In this document: one piece after another, positions 1 to 7,859 of the stretch | Position numbering within the stretch: the stretch's first letter is position 1 | Layout: each line of letters opens with the position of its first letter | Position numbers and translations under genes: made by a program | Notes under the pieces: model-generated | Told to the model about the DNA's origin: nothing | Databases searched by the model: none | The model's input: only the letters and a program-made list of their open reading frames with translations | Source: Cellulophaga sp. L1A9 | GTDB taxonomy: Bacteria > Bacteroidota > Bacteroidia > Flavobacteriales > Flavobacteriaceae | Direction: 5' to 3' | NCBI RefSeq assembly: GCF_009797025.1 | Contig: NZ_CP047027.1 | Location: 2,480,001-2,544,000 of the forward strand | Length of the DNA: 64,000 nucleotides

Positions 1-494
1 TCAATAATTTCGGTTTTTAAAGCGTCAATATCTTTATTTAACCCCTCAATTGCAGGGTTATATTGTAGTGCTATTTGATCTTTGTTGGCTAAGGTAAGTT
101 CATTCTTTTGAGCTAATAAAACCTGATTAATTTCCTTTTCAAAAATTTTCATTTCTAGCGGCTTAGAGATTACAACGGCAATAATGACGGCCAAAATAAT
201 TCTTGGTGTTGCTTGCAAGAGCTCACTACTAAACGTATCCCTTTTTTTAATAGTAGAAACTATAAAGCGATCTAAGTTAAAGATTAGTAATCCCCACACG
301 AGTCCGAAGAAAGCAGCAGTATAGACATTGTCAAATACAGTATATAAAGCATAACTACTAGCAATAAATGCCATTACAGCAGTAAAGAATACCGTAGCAC
401 CTATTCCTGCATATTTATTGCGTTCCCCTTGAGAACATTCAGCGAGTATTTCAGAATCTGCTCCTGAGCACAGAATAAAAAAACGTTGTAACAT
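1..494 (-). CDS. DUF4407 domain membrane protein (C-terminus cut by window edge)
   Basis: Reading leftward from an ATG at 492-494 gives an open frame of 164 codons that runs off the window. The start MLQRFFILCSGADSEIL, followed by NLDRFIVSTIKK, is typical of the DUF4407 family. Three hydrophobic segments are visible (about residues 34-52, 60-76 and 96-112), followed by a charged, coiled-coil-like stretch rich in Lys, Glu and Gln that begins the soluble part of the family. It is likely an inner-membrane protein whose function is not established. The missing C-terminal part lies outside the window. The family assignment is from recalled sequence features. Confidence 0.75.
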   Translation of the reverse strand, partial: MLQRFFILCSGADSEILAECSQGERNKYAGIGATVFFTAVMAFIASSYALYTVFDNVYTAAFFGLVWGLLIFNLDRFIVSTIKKRDTFSSELLQATPRIILAVIIAVVISKPLEMKIFEKEINQVLLAQKNELTLANKDQIALQYNPAIEGLNKDIDALKTEII

Positions 495-609
495 AATTGA
501 TTTTATTTTTGATTGATGAGTAACTAAAGTACAAATTCTATTTGAAAAATTATGTTAAACTAGCGCTATCGTACTGCAGGCGTTTCATCAGGAATATTTT
601 AAGTATAAA

Positions 610-635
610 AAAACCTCCATTTAGGAGGCTTTTTT
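610..635 (-). terminator. Rho-independent terminator after the M56 peptidase gene
   Basis: On the minus strand GCCTCC, a TAAAT loop and GGAGGT are followed by a run of T. It sits just beyond the stop of the minus-strand gene at 649. Confidence 0.75.
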
Positions 636-648
636 GGAATCAATATTT

Positions 649-2814
649 TTAGTTTTTAATGACAATGGGCTCTTTTGAAATTTTCACGCTAGGGTATTTA
701 CTTCCCGTATTTCTAGTATCTATGTTTAAATTATTATTGTTTTTGATTAAATCAATAGCTTCGTCTGAAGTTATTGCTTTTCCTTCATAGTAGAAGTTGG
801 CATCTTTTTTAGCCATTTCAATAACGTGGTCTAACGGACTCTTTGGTGGTGCTGGCGGAGCAGGTTCGTTTACCACAGCTAGTTCGCTTTTTAGGAGTTT
901 TTCTTCCTGTTTTTGTAATGCTTTCTCTTGCTGTACCAGGATTTTCTCTTGTTCAGCCAAAATCTTTTCTTTTTGGTTTAACTTTTTTTCTTCCTTCTTT
1001 AACCTTTCATGTTCTGATACTACATCATTTGGTGTTTTAGGTGGTGCTGGCGGTAGCGGAATAGTACTGACTTCGCCTTTACCAACCTTTAGTGTTGATG
1101 GCGGCATCTGTGGCTCGGACATTGGTGGTTCTGGCATCTGTGGCTCGGACATTGGTGGTTCGGGCATCTGTGGCTCGGACATTGGTGGTTCGGGCATCGG
1201 TGGTTCGGGCATCGGTGGTAATTCAGGAAAAGCCTCTGCGCTCTTTTTTTGTTTGTCGGTCATGATGCTATAGAGATATTCCATACGGTCTACTTCTCCT
1301 TTTTTTATTCGCATGGTAGATGCATCCATACCATTGTACTTCCTGGCTAATTTATTGTATGCTGTTAGTTGCGTTTTCGTTGCACCGTCTTGCTGTTCTT
1401 TTTTTTCAACAATATCAATTGTAGCACAACCGTATTCTTCTAAAATTGTAGCTACGTTATTAACCGCTTGTCTTGGTGCATTGGGGCTAATATGTATTAA
1501 TGCGCTAACTTGGTTAGATTTCTCTTCTTTTGAAAGGTCTGTATTTAACATGTATAGGTGTCGTTTTAAATCAGGTGCAGAAACTAGTTCATTTTGAATC
1601 AAAAATTGACCGTCTTTATTAATTAGAATATTTATTTCTCTGTCATTTGTAGTAAACTGTTCATTAAAAGCGCTTTTAGTATACACATGGACATGATAGG
1701 GTTGAGGGTAATGTTTGCTTCGTGCATTATCATATATGAAACGTGAAATATAATGGTAAAAATCAGAAGCTTTATATTTTTCTAATTGAGAGTTGTTTAC
1801 AGATGCTCCATTAATCCAAATAGAAAACTTATTTCCATTTTTCCAATCATTTAGATTCTTTTCGGTAGGTGCTGTTGGAACGATTAGATGTCTTTTGTGT
1901 GATTCATTTTTTTCTTGACTTTTAATTTCTACTGAATCCTTAGTTATATTGATTTGTTTAATTTGAGTTTCACTAAAACCATAGAGAACAAGGGTTAAAA
2001 GAGGTAATACTAATAAACTGCGGAGCCAAATGGCTTTTTTTGATGTTGTTTTTTTCATGATGGTAAATCGTTTTTTGATTGATGAATAATTGATGGCATT
2101 TGCCAATTGGGTTTCGGTAGCATTTGATGAGAATGCCAATAATATTTTTTGGTAATTTGATAATTCAGCACCTTTTTGTAGTACTGCTTGGTCTGCTAAA
2201 AATTCGTGATTCAATTTGATAGCTCTTTTAAACAAATAGATCAAAGGATTAAACCATAATACTACTTGTGTTATTTCTATAAAAAGCACATCTATACTGT
2301 GTTTTTGAGCGGCATGTATTTGTTCATGCAACAACACTTCTGCTGGGATTTCCTGTGCTTCAAATTTTTGTTTGTTCAAAAAAATAAAATTAAAGAACGT
2401 GTGTGGCGATAGTCTTTCTTCTAACAATACATGAATACTTTGTTGGTATTTAATTTTAGGGTTTCTTCTTATGCGGGTACCTATTTTAAATAGGTTGCTA
2501 CAAAATTTACAACCAAAAATTAAGACGCCAAGTCCGTAAATTGTCCAAAGAGTAGGTGTTAAATAATCTATTTTTTGAGAAAACACAGGTATTTCGTCTG
2601 AATTGATTTCTGATACATATGTATTCAGTATAGGTTCTGGAGTTATATATATGTATTCCGTAAATAATATAGCAGGTATTATTGAAGCAGCAATCAGCGA
2701 ACTGATTAAATAAAACCGTTTGAAAGTGTGCATGCTTTCATTTTCTAATACGAGTTTGTAGAAAACAATAAAGATGGCTAGGCATGCTGTTACTTTTACA
2801 AGATATAGTCCCAT
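649..2814 (-). CDS. BlaR1/MecR1-type M56 membrane metallopeptidase with proline-rich tail
   Basis: This 721-residue protein has the M56 (BlaR1-like) layout: membrane helices at about residues 4-22, 36-52 and 87-104, then a zinc-protease HEQIH motif (163-167) with a downstream HEFLAD (203-208), and a fourth helix at 263-280. In BlaR1 such a protease relays a signal that inactivates the BlaI repressor encoded just upstream. The part after residue 280 has no penicillin-binding sensor domain that I recognise. It instead has a Pro-Met-Glu repeat region (about 530-570), a Glu/Lys/Gln coiled coil and a short C-terminal segment. The start lies 2 nt after the blaI stop, so the two form one operon. The ligand is unknown; beta-lactam sensing should not be assumed because no beta-lactamase is adjacent. 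Confidence 0.85.
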   Translation of the reverse strand: MGLYLVKVTACLAIFIVFYKLVLENESMHTFKRFYLISSLIAASIIPAILFTEYIYITPEPILNTYVSEINSDEIPVFSQKIDYLTPTLWTIYGLGVLIFGCKFCSNLFKIGTRIRRNPKIKYQQSIHVLLEERLSPHTFFNFIFLNKQKFEAQEIPAEVLLHEQIHAAQKHSIDVLFIEITQVVLWFNPLIYLFKRAIKLNHEFLADQAVLQKGAELSNYQKILLAFSSNATETQLANAINYSSIKKRFTIMKKTTSKKAIWLRSLLVLPLLTLVLYGFSETQIKQINITKDSVEIKSQEKNESHKRHLIVPTAPTEKNLNDWKNGNKFSIWINGASVNNSQLEKYKASDFYHYISRFIYDNARSKHYPQPYHVHVYTKSAFNEQFTTNDREINILINKDGQFLIQNELVSAPDLKRHLYMLNTDLSKEEKSNQVSALIHISPNAPRQAVNNVATILEEYGCATIDIVEKKEQQDGATKTQLTAYNKLARKYNGMDASTMRIKKGEVDRMEYLYSIMTDKQKKSAEAFPELPPMPEPPMPEPPMSEPQMPEPPMSEPQMPEPPMSEPQMPPSTLKVGKGEVSTIPLPPAPPKTPNDVVSEHERLKKEEKKLNQKEKILAEQEKILVQQEKALQKQEEKLLKSELAVVNEPAPPAPPKSPLDHVIEMAKKDANFYYEGKAITSDEAIDLIKNNNNLNIDTRNTGSKYPSVKISKEPIVIKN
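1105..1224. repeat. 30-bp tandem repeats inside the M56 peptidase gene
   Basis: Three near-identical 30-bp units start at 1105, 1135 and 1165, each beginning CATCTGTGGCTCGGACATTG, followed by 15-bp half units at 1195 and 1210. They encode a Pro-rich array of five-residue units of the type MPEPP / MSEPQ. The copies differ by single bases, which suggests recent slippage expansion. Confidence 0.9.
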
Positions 2815-2816
2815 AC

Positions 2817-3182
2817 TTATTTCTTTTTCAGTTCACTATCAATTAAAGCTTTTAGGTCTTCCAATTCCTCTTTGGTAAGTGCTGTTTCTTGTGTAAAAAA
2901 AGAGGCAAACTGACTAGCACTGTCGTTAAAAAAGTTCTTTATGAGTCCGTTTACATGCTTAGAAAAATAATCTTTCTTTTTTACCAGCGGATAGTACTCT
3001 CTTGACCTACCTAATGTTTTATAGGCTATAAACCCTTTATCTGTCATTCTTTTTAGCAGTGTTGCTATAGTGGTGGTAGCAGGTTTGGGATCGTCATAAG
3101 ATGCTAACAAATCTTTCATGAGAGCTGTTTTCTGCTTCCATAGTATATTCATTAATTCTTCTTCTGATTTTGAAAGTTGCAT
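2817..3182 (-). CDS. BlaI/MecI/CopY family transcriptional repressor
   Basis: A 121-residue winged-helix protein of normal family length. The N-terminal half (MQLSKSEEELMNILWK, then PKPATTTIATLLKRMTDKG) is the BlaI helix-turn-helix with recognition helix, and the C-terminal half holds the dimerisation helices. The family represses its own operon and is cleaved or displaced when the partner M56 protease is activated. The partner follows 2 nt downstream. Two inverted repeats centred 28 bp apart cover its promoter (3202-3244), which supports autorepression. A palindromic TCTACA-N2-TGTAGA site is close to known TACA-TGTA BlaI operators. Confidence 0.88.
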   Translation of the reverse strand: MQLSKSEEELMNILWKQKTALMKDLLASYDDPKPATTTIATLLKRMTDKGFIAYKTLGRSREYYPLVKKKDYFSKHVNGLIKNFFNDSASQFASFFTQETALTKEELEDLKALIDSELKKK

Positions 3183-3201
3183 CCTTGATTCTTTAACTGT
3201 G

Positions 3202-3244
3202 TTCTACAAACATAGAATAAATATTTTAATTCTACAAGTGTAGA
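3202..3244 (-). promoter_or_regulatory. blaI-M56 promoter with two overlapping operator dyads
   Basis: On the minus strand a TTG (complement of 3235-3237), 20 nt and TATGTTTG (complement of 3207-3214) match the flavobacterial promoter consensus. Dyad one, TTCTA-N6-TAGAA (3202-3217), covers the -7 element; dyad two, TCTACA-N2-TGTAGA (3231-3244), covers the -33 element. Assignment of BlaI as the ligand is inferred from position and the TACA/TGTA core. Confidence 0.75.
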
Positions 3245-3265
3245 GGTTTAAATAATAAGTAAAAA

Positions 3266-3293
3266 AAAATCCATTCGTTTAAGAATGGATTTT
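3266..3293 (-). terminator. Terminator after the 3313-3783 gene
   Basis: Perfect stem AATCCATTC / GAATGGATT with a 6-nt loop, followed on the minus strand by a run of nine T. It separates this gene from the blaI promoter downstream. Confidence 0.8.
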
Positions 3294-3312
3294 AAAAAAG
3301 TGATACTAGTTA

Positions 3313-3783
3313 TTATTCCTCTAATTTTTCTTCAGTAGCTTCTTCTTCATCTTTATCTTTTCCAAAGTAGGAAGCATATATCCCATAAAGGATAACAAGA
3401 CCAACTAAGCCTAAAATTATTTTCCCTCCTAGACGGTCAAAAAATGATGCCGACACAGTTTCTGGAATTTCAATTTTTGCAAATGCTGCAATTTCTTTTA
3501 TTTCTTCAGGAGATAACTCCACATAAGTTTCATCATCTACATACCCTGTAATAACGGCATCTGTATTACTGTAGGGTAACCAAACAATGTGGCTAATAGT
3601 ATACATTTTTCCGATATCAAAATATCTACCGTCTTCTAACTGAAATTCTTCGGTATCAGGTAAGTCGGTAATTTTTATAATTTTTTGGGCTTCTCCATAA
3701 GGAATAGGAATTCTTGCTCTAGCAATAGCTGCATTTATTCCTAAAAATAGAAGTCCGACAGTAAGTAATGTGGTTAATTTCAT
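3313..3783 (-). CDS. Hypothetical exported protein with C-terminal membrane anchor
   Basis: I do not recognise this 156-residue protein. A signal peptide or first helix is visible at residues 1-22 (MKLTTLLTVGLLFLGINAAIA), then a roughly 95-residue soluble part rich in Glu, Asp, Ile and Tyr. A membrane helix follows at about 122-141 (KIILGLVGLVILYGIYASYF), with a short acidic tail (KDKDEEEATEEKLEE). The layout suggests a periplasmic domain tethered to the inner membrane with an acidic cytoplasmic tail. It is a single-gene unit with its own terminator; function unknown. Confidence 0.65.
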   Translation of the reverse strand: MKLTTLLTVGLLFLGINAAIARARIPIPYGEAQKIIKITDLPDTEEFQLEDGRYFDIGKMYTISHIVWLPYSNTDAVITGYVDDETYVELSPEEIKEIAAFAKIEIPETVSASFFDRLGGKIILGLVGLVILYGIYASYFGKDKDEEEATEEKLEE

Positions 3784-3965
3784 TGGTTTGTTATTTATAA
3801 AATTGTTATAGATCTATACCTATGTAATCGTAAAATTTTGATTTATAGTATAAAATAATGGGTATTTCATCGAAAATATGCTGTAATCTATTTCATGTGA
3901 GTAAAATAAAAGGGTATTTGTAGTATTAGACTGTTATAAAGTATGCCTACTCTCATCAATTTTTT

Positions 3966-3973
3966 TAAGTTTG
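3966..3973 (+). promoter_or_regulatory. -7 element for the PhnA-domain gene
   Basis: TAAGTTTG matches TAnnTTTG and would start transcription near 3978, between the possible start at 3943 and the ATG at 3994. It therefore favours the ATG at 3994. No clear TTG lies at the usual spacing. Confidence 0.5.
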
Positions 3974-3993
3974 CAGGGATAAAAATTAAAAAC

Positions 3994-4572
3994 ATGAGCA
4001 TACTAGAAGAATTGATAGAAAGAAGCGGAAACAAATGTGAATTATGTACATCAACAGATGATTTGCAGGTATATGAAGTTCCACCAGTTTCTATAAGCGG
4101 TGTAGATAGTAGTCTTTTAGCCTGTGGTGTTTGTGTAGATCAGATAGAAAATCCAGAGAATACAGATCCTAATCATTGGAGATGCTTAAACGATAGCATG
4201 TGGAGTGAGTATGACACAGTTAAGGTAGTAGCATGGAGAATGCTATCTCGTTTAAAAGGAGAGGGCTGGCCTAAAGATTTACTTGAAATGATTTATTTAG
4301 AAGATGAAACACTAAAGTTTGCCAAAGCTACCGGCGAAGGATTGGCGGAAGCGGATAAAATTATCCATAGAGATGTGAATGGGGTGATTTTAGAAAATGG
4401 GGATAGTGTTGTTTTGATTAAGGATTTGAAAATTAAAGGTTCTAGTCAGGTGGCAAAACAAGGAACAGCAGTTCGTAGAATTTCTTTAGATCGTGAGAAT
4501 GCAGAATTTATAGAAGGCAAAGTAGGTCCTACGATGACTGTAATTGTTACTAAGTATGTGAAAAAACTATAA
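3994..4572 (+). CDS. PhnA domain-containing protein
   Basis: A 192-residue protein starting MSILEELIERSGNKC. The N-terminal part has a zinc-ribbon-like set of cysteines (CELC, then CGVC about 30 residues on). The C-terminal part (VNGVILENGDSVVLIKDLKIKG) is the compact PhnA/YjdM domain. Despite the name, the family is not a proven phosphonate enzyme, and no phosphonate genes are nearby. The frame stays open upstream to 3943, but a TAAGTTTG promoter element inside that extension makes 3994 the likelier start. A strong terminator follows at 4596. Confidence 0.85.
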   Translation: MSILEELIERSGNKCELCTSTDDLQVYEVPPVSISGVDSSLLACGVCVDQIENPENTDPNHWRCLNDSMWSEYDTVKVVAWRMLSRLKGEGWPKDLLEMIYLEDETLKFAKATGEGLAEADKIIHRDVNGVILENGDSVVLIKDLKIKGSSQVAKQGTAVRRISLDRENAEFIEGKVGPTMTVIVTKYVKKL

Positions 4573-4595
4573 GGTCCTGTTTTAAGATAAAAGAA

Positions 4596-4636
4596 AGAGA
4601 TTACATCTATTTGAATGGTGTAATCTCTTTTTTTTT
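4596..4636 (+). terminator. Terminator after the PhnA-domain gene
   Basis: Stem AGAGATTACA / TGTAATCTCT (4596-4605 with 4619-4628) followed by a run of T. It lies between convergent genes; only the plus-strand U-tract is strong. Confidence 0.85.
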
Positions 4637-4658
4637 GTTTCAGTAAATAATTCTTAGA

Positions 4659-5072
4659 CTATAAGCATTTTGTGTCTTCTTGTAAATTTGGTAAAATTGT
4701 ATTTGCTGAGTTTTCTGTTACTTCTTGACAATACAAGTTATTTGCAAGTATTCCTGTCTGGAAGAGCATTTGAATATAATACGTTTTTCCTGCTTCTACG
4801 GAAATAGTTATTTGTTCTTTTGCTGCTTTTTCTTTTGATTTTTTCCCTGCGAATTGTACTGAAAAAAGATGCGTTCCTGGCGCGACTTCATGAACGGAAT
4901 AACGTTTGTTGTTAAGCTTACAGGTTAATTCGCCATCAATAAAAGCTGTAAAGCCTTGTGCGGAACCTTGAAATCCGGTAGTTCTCATAAAGTAAACTTT
5001 AGCAGTTTCTTGAGAATATCCTAGTTGCGTACTTAGTAGCATGCCTAAGATAATGAATAAGGTTTTCTTCAT
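4659..5072 (-). CDS. DUF2846 domain-containing exported protein
   Basis: A 137-residue protein with a clear signal peptide (MKKTLFIILGMLLSTQLGYSQ, cleavage likely after residue 20). The rest fits the DUF2846 family: an AKVYFMRTTGFQG start, the strand FTAFIDGELTCKLNNKRY, a VAPGTHLFSVQF turn and a VEAGKTYYIQM strand. The family is a small beta-sandwich of unknown function found in the periplasm or as lipoproteins. Here no lipobox cysteine follows the signal, so a soluble periplasmic location is inferred. Confidence 0.75.
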   Translation of the reverse strand: MKKTLFIILGMLLSTQLGYSQETAKVYFMRTTGFQGSAQGFTAFIDGELTCKLNNKRYSVHEVAPGTHLFSVQFAGKKSKEKAAKEQITISVEAGKTYYIQMLFQTGILANNLYCQEVTENSANTILPNLQEDTKCL

Positions 5073-5226
5073 TTTTAAAATAAGGAATAAAAATTATTTT
5101 TCATACGTTAAGTGCTACTAGATTAGAGTGTAGCGTTGTATAAAGATATATTTATTTTCATTTAAAAAAACGAAATTATTTATCGGGTTATCACTTGAAT
5201 TAGGAAAGTTTTAGATTGCTGAATTT

Positions 5227-5308
5227 GCGTTAGGGATAGCAGTGAAAAGCCCACAGCCGTTTTTTCGGCGAGGACTTGAAACATATAGCCCGACCTTTAG
5301 GTAACGCC
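5227..5308. ncRNA. Folded RNA/repeat-like element with closing GCGTTA/TAACGC stem
   Basis: GCGTTA (5227-5232) pairs with TAACGC (5302-5307) and encloses nested pairings: GGG/CCC around 5233-5252, the GCCG-T6-CGGC hairpin (5256-5269) and ACC/GGT near 5293-5302. Read on the minus strand it begins GGCGTTACC and ends CCCTAACGC, a pattern I recall as recurring between genes in many Bacteroidota genomes. Strand and function are not decided by the sequence; a dispersed repeat or a structured RNA are both possible. Confidence 0.5.
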
Positions 5309-5311
5309 ATA

Positions 5312-5350
5312 AAAAAAAGTCCGTTTTCATAAGAGAACGGACTTTTTATT
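5312..5350 (-). terminator. Terminator after the NYN-LOTUS gene
   Basis: Long stem AAAGTCCGTTTTC / GAGAACGGACTTT with an ATAA loop and a run of T on the minus strand. It is nearly symmetrical, so it could also work in the other direction. Confidence 0.8.
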
Positions 5351-5355
5351 TTCAA

Positions 5356-6114
5356 CTATTTTTTCTTAGGATTGTGCTTTTGCTTGATCCGTACGAAAAT
5401 TAATTTATTTCGACTTTTTGAATTTTCACGTTGTTCTAATTCAAAAATATCAATAGACTTAATTAATGGGGTAAGCTTGTCAAAGCCATAATTCCTGGAA
5501 TCGAAATTAGGTTGTTTCTTTTGAAGCAAACTCCCGACATCGCCTAGAAAAGCCCAACCATCATCATCTGAAACATCAGAGATGGTTGTTTTTATAAGTT
5601 GTATGTCTTTTCGAGTGATTTTATCTACCGTGTCTTTGGCATCGTCTTTCTCGGTATCGCTTTCTGGACTTTCGATTTTCGATTTTAGAATTTCAATATA
5701 TATGAATTTATCGCAAGCGACAATAAACGGATTTGGTGTTTTCTTTTCTCCAATCCCGATGACTTTCATTCCAGCCTCCCGTAAACGTGTCGCAAGTCTG
5801 GTAAAATCACTATCACTAGAAACAAGGCAAAAACCATTTACCTTCTCTGAATATAAAATATCCATAGCATCAATAATCATGGCGGAATCTGTTGCATTTT
5901 TACCTGTAGTATACCCATATTGCTGAATAGGAGTAATGGCATTTTCTAACAATAGATTCTTCCATTTTGTTAAATTGGGTTTGGTCCAATCGCCATAAAT
6001 TCTTTTAATGGTTGGATTGCCATACTTTGCAATTTCTTCCATCATTTCTTTTACTTGAGCAGAAGGAATGTTATCGCCATCAATTAGCACTGCTAAATTT
6101 ATATTTGAATCCAT
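5356..6114 (-). CDS. NYN-domain ribonuclease-like protein with OST-HTH/LOTUS domain
   Basis: A 252-residue protein. Residues 6-145 form a NYN (LabA/DUF88, PIN-like) nuclease domain with the conserved acidic residues in LIDGDN (D12, D14), ATDSAM (D76) and SSDSDF (D101, D103). After a charged linker, residues about 165-245 look like an OST-HTH/LOTUS RNA-binding domain (DGWAFLGDVGSLLQKK, YGFDKLTPLIKSI). The combination suggests an RNA-processing or RNA-binding enzyme in the cytoplasm, but the substrate is unknown. It has its own terminator, and 39 nt separate it from the upstream dipeptidase gene, so they may share a transcript. Confidence 0.85.
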   Translation of the reverse strand: MDSNINLAVLIDGDNIPSAQVKEMMEEIAKYGNPTIKRIYGDWTKPNLTKWKNLLLENAITPIQQYGYTTGKNATDSAMIIDAMDILYSEKVNGFCLVSSDSDFTRLATRLREAGMKVIGIGEKKTPNPFIVACDKFIYIEILKSKIESPESDTEKDDAKDTVDKITRKDIQLIKTTISDVSDDDGWAFLGDVGSLLQKKQPNFDSRNYGFDKLTPLIKSIDIFELEQRENSKSRNKLIFVRIKQKHNPKKK

Positions 6115-6153
6115 TGTATCGTGTTTTACGGTATTACTTACTTGTTCTGTGTT

Positions 6154-7545
6154 CTATTTTTTAAATAATTCGGTATAATACTTATAAAAATAAGGAATAG
6201 TTTCTATACCTTTTAGATAATTCCAAACTCCGAAATGCTCGTTAGGAGAATGAATGGCATCACTATCTAAGCCAAAGCCCATAAGAATAGTTTTACTGTT
6301 TAGTTCTTTTTCAAAAAGCGCTACAATAGGAATACTACCACCACTGCGTTGGGGGATTGGTTTTTTACCAAAGGTAGTTTCATACGCTTTAGAAGCTGCT
6401 TGATAGCCAACAGTGTTAATAGGTGTTACATATCCCTGACCACCGTGATGTGGTTTTACAACAACTTTTACACCTTTAGGTGCGATGTTTTCAAAATGGG
6501 TTTTAAACAAGTCTGTAATTTCTTTCCAATCTTGGTTGGGTACCAAACGCATAGATATTTTTGCAAAAGCCTTACTTGCAATAACCGTTTTTGCACCTTC
6601 GCCAGTATAACCACCCCAAATTCCGTTTACATCTAAAGTAGGTCTAATAGAATTACGTTCATTGGTCGTATAGCCACTTTCACCATAAACAGCATCAATA
6701 TCCAATGCTTTTTTATAATTCTCAAGACTAAAAGGAGCTTTCGCCATTTCGGCGCGCTCTTCTTTAGAAAGCTCTTCTACCTTATCATAAAAGCCCGGTA
6801 TAGTAATATGATTGTTTTCATCATGTAAACTAGCAATCATTTTAGTTAAAATATTGATAGGGTTTGCAACAGCACCACCGTATAAACCAGAATGTAAATC
6901 GCGATTGGGGCCGGTAACCTCCACTTCAACATAGCTTAGGCCACGTAAACCCGTAGTAATAGAAGGTACATCATTAGCAATCATTCCAGTATCTGATATT
7001 AGAATAATATCATTAGCAAGTTTTTCTTTATTGTTAGCTACAAAAATGGCCAAGTTGCTACTACCAACTTCTTCTTCTCCTTCAATCATGAATTTTACAT
7101 TACAAGGAAGTTGGTTTGTTTTCACCATATATTCCATTGCTTTTACATGCATATACATTTGCCCTTTATCATCACAAGCGCCACGAGCAAAAATTGCTCC
7201 TTCAGGATGTTTGTCTGTTTTTTTGATGACAGGTTCAAAGGGTGGAGAGGTCCATAAATTGATTGGATCTGCCGGTTGAACGTCATAATGACCGTAAACA
7301 AGTACGGTTGGAAGGGCTGGATTTATAATTTTTTCAGCATAAACGATCGGATAGCCATCTGTTTCACAAATTTCTACAGCATCACATCCAGCAGCTGTTA
7401 AAGCTTTCTTTACGGCATCAGCAGTATCTAGCACATCTTGTGTAAACGCAGTGTCTGCGCTTACTGACGGGATTTTCAATAGGTCTATAAGTTCAGAAAT
7501 AAAACGCTCTTTGTGTTCAGAAATGTAATTTTTTATTGCTTCCAT
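6154..7545 (-). CDS. M20 family dipeptidase
   Basis: A 463-residue zinc peptidase of the M20 family. Visible metal and catalytic motifs are YGHYDVQ (H86, D88), the bridging aspartate in GACDDKG (about D125), the catalytic glutamates in EGEEEVGS (156-158) and a late DAIHSPNE histidine. A dimerisation domain occupies the middle third (about 210-320). M20 dipeptidases hydrolyse di- and short peptides in the cytoplasm; there is no signal peptide. A TTG-N17-TAGCTTTA promoter lies just upstream. Substrate range cannot be told from sequence. Confidence 0.9.
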   Translation of the reverse strand: MEAIKNYISEHKERFISELIDLLKIPSVSADTAFTQDVLDTADAVKKALTAAGCDAVEICETDGYPIVYAEKIINPALPTVLVYGHYDVQPADPINLWTSPPFEPVIKKTDKHPEGAIFARGACDDKGQMYMHVKAMEYMVKTNQLPCNVKFMIEGEEEVGSSNLAIFVANNKEKLANDIILISDTGMIANDVPSITTGLRGLSYVEVEVTGPNRDLHSGLYGGAVANPINILTKMIASLHDENNHITIPGFYDKVEELSKEERAEMAKAPFSLENYKKALDIDAVYGESGYTTNERNSIRPTLDVNGIWGGYTGEGAKTVIASKAFAKISMRLVPNQDWKEITDLFKTHFENIAPKGVKVVVKPHHGGQGYVTPINTVGYQAASKAYETTFGKKPIPQRSGGSIPIVALFEKELNSKTILMGFGLDSDAIHSPNEHFGVWNYLKGIETIPYFYKYYTELFKK

Positions 7546-7565
7546 TTGTTATTTTTATTCGAGTA

Positions 7566-7593
7566 TAAAGCTACAAAAAAGAAGTTTTTTCAA
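7566..7593 (-). promoter_or_regulatory. Promoter of the M20 dipeptidase gene
   Basis: Minus-strand TTG (complement of 7591-7593), 17 nt, then TAGCTTTA (complement of 7566-7573), one base off TAnnTTTG. The predicted leader is about 16 nt. Confidence 0.5.
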
Positions 7594-7622
7594 GTAAGTA
7601 TTTCTAAATTGAATTTTTACTT

Positions 7623-7630
7623 TATATTTG
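7623..7630 (+). promoter_or_regulatory. -7 element for tRNA-Leu
   Basis: TATATTTG is a full match to TAnnTTTG, about 108 nt upstream of the tRNA. No TTG stands at the usual distance. The leader between has no convincing ORF. Confidence 0.45.
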
Positions 7631-7737
7631 CACTCCTTTAGCGAAAGAAATGGAAATATTTTTAGAGCAAAAAGGAAGTTTTTTGAAGGTAGCGTCGTCT
7701 CAAAATATCGAGATATAAACCTACTGGAATAAAAAAT

Positions 7738-7819
7738 GCAGGCGTGGTGGAATTGGTAGACACGCTAGACTTAGGATCTAGTGCCGCGAGGTGTGAGAGT
7801 TCGAGTCTCTCCGCCTGTA
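7738..7819 (+). tRNA. tRNA-Leu (anticodon TAG)
   Basis: Cloverleaf seen by eye: acceptor GCAGGCG with CGCCTGT and discriminator A, D-loop AATTGGTAGACAC, anticodon stem CTAGA/TCTAG around CTTAGGA (anticodon TAG), a long variable arm as expected for Leu, and T-arm GAGAG-TTCGAGT-CTCTC. CCA is not encoded. A terminator follows 8 nt later. Confidence 0.95.
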
Positions 7820-7827
7820 CAACGTAA

Positions 7828-7859
7828 AAAGCCTTTCGAGAAATCGAGAGGCTTTTTTT
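7828..7859 (+). terminator. Terminator after tRNA-Leu
   Basis: Twelve-pair stem AAAGCCTTTCGA / TCGAGAGGCTTT with a GAAA tetraloop and T-tract. Confidence 0.88.

Noticed and set aside
1105..1224. CRISPR-like array
   Set aside because: The 30-bp units are directly adjacent with no spacers and encode protein repeats.
797..1273. A 158-codon plus-strand frame rich in Ser/Gly/Cys opposite the M56 gene
   Set aside because: It is the mirror of the Pro-rich repeats of the real minus-strand gene and has no start context.
649..3244. Beta-lactam resistance locus
   Set aside because: BlaI/M56 homologues regulate many things; there is no beta-lactamase or PBP2a gene and no sensor domain on the protease.
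3943..3993. Upstream start of the PhnA-domain gene
   Set aside because: The TAAGTTTG element lies inside the extension, and the added residues do not look like part of the family.
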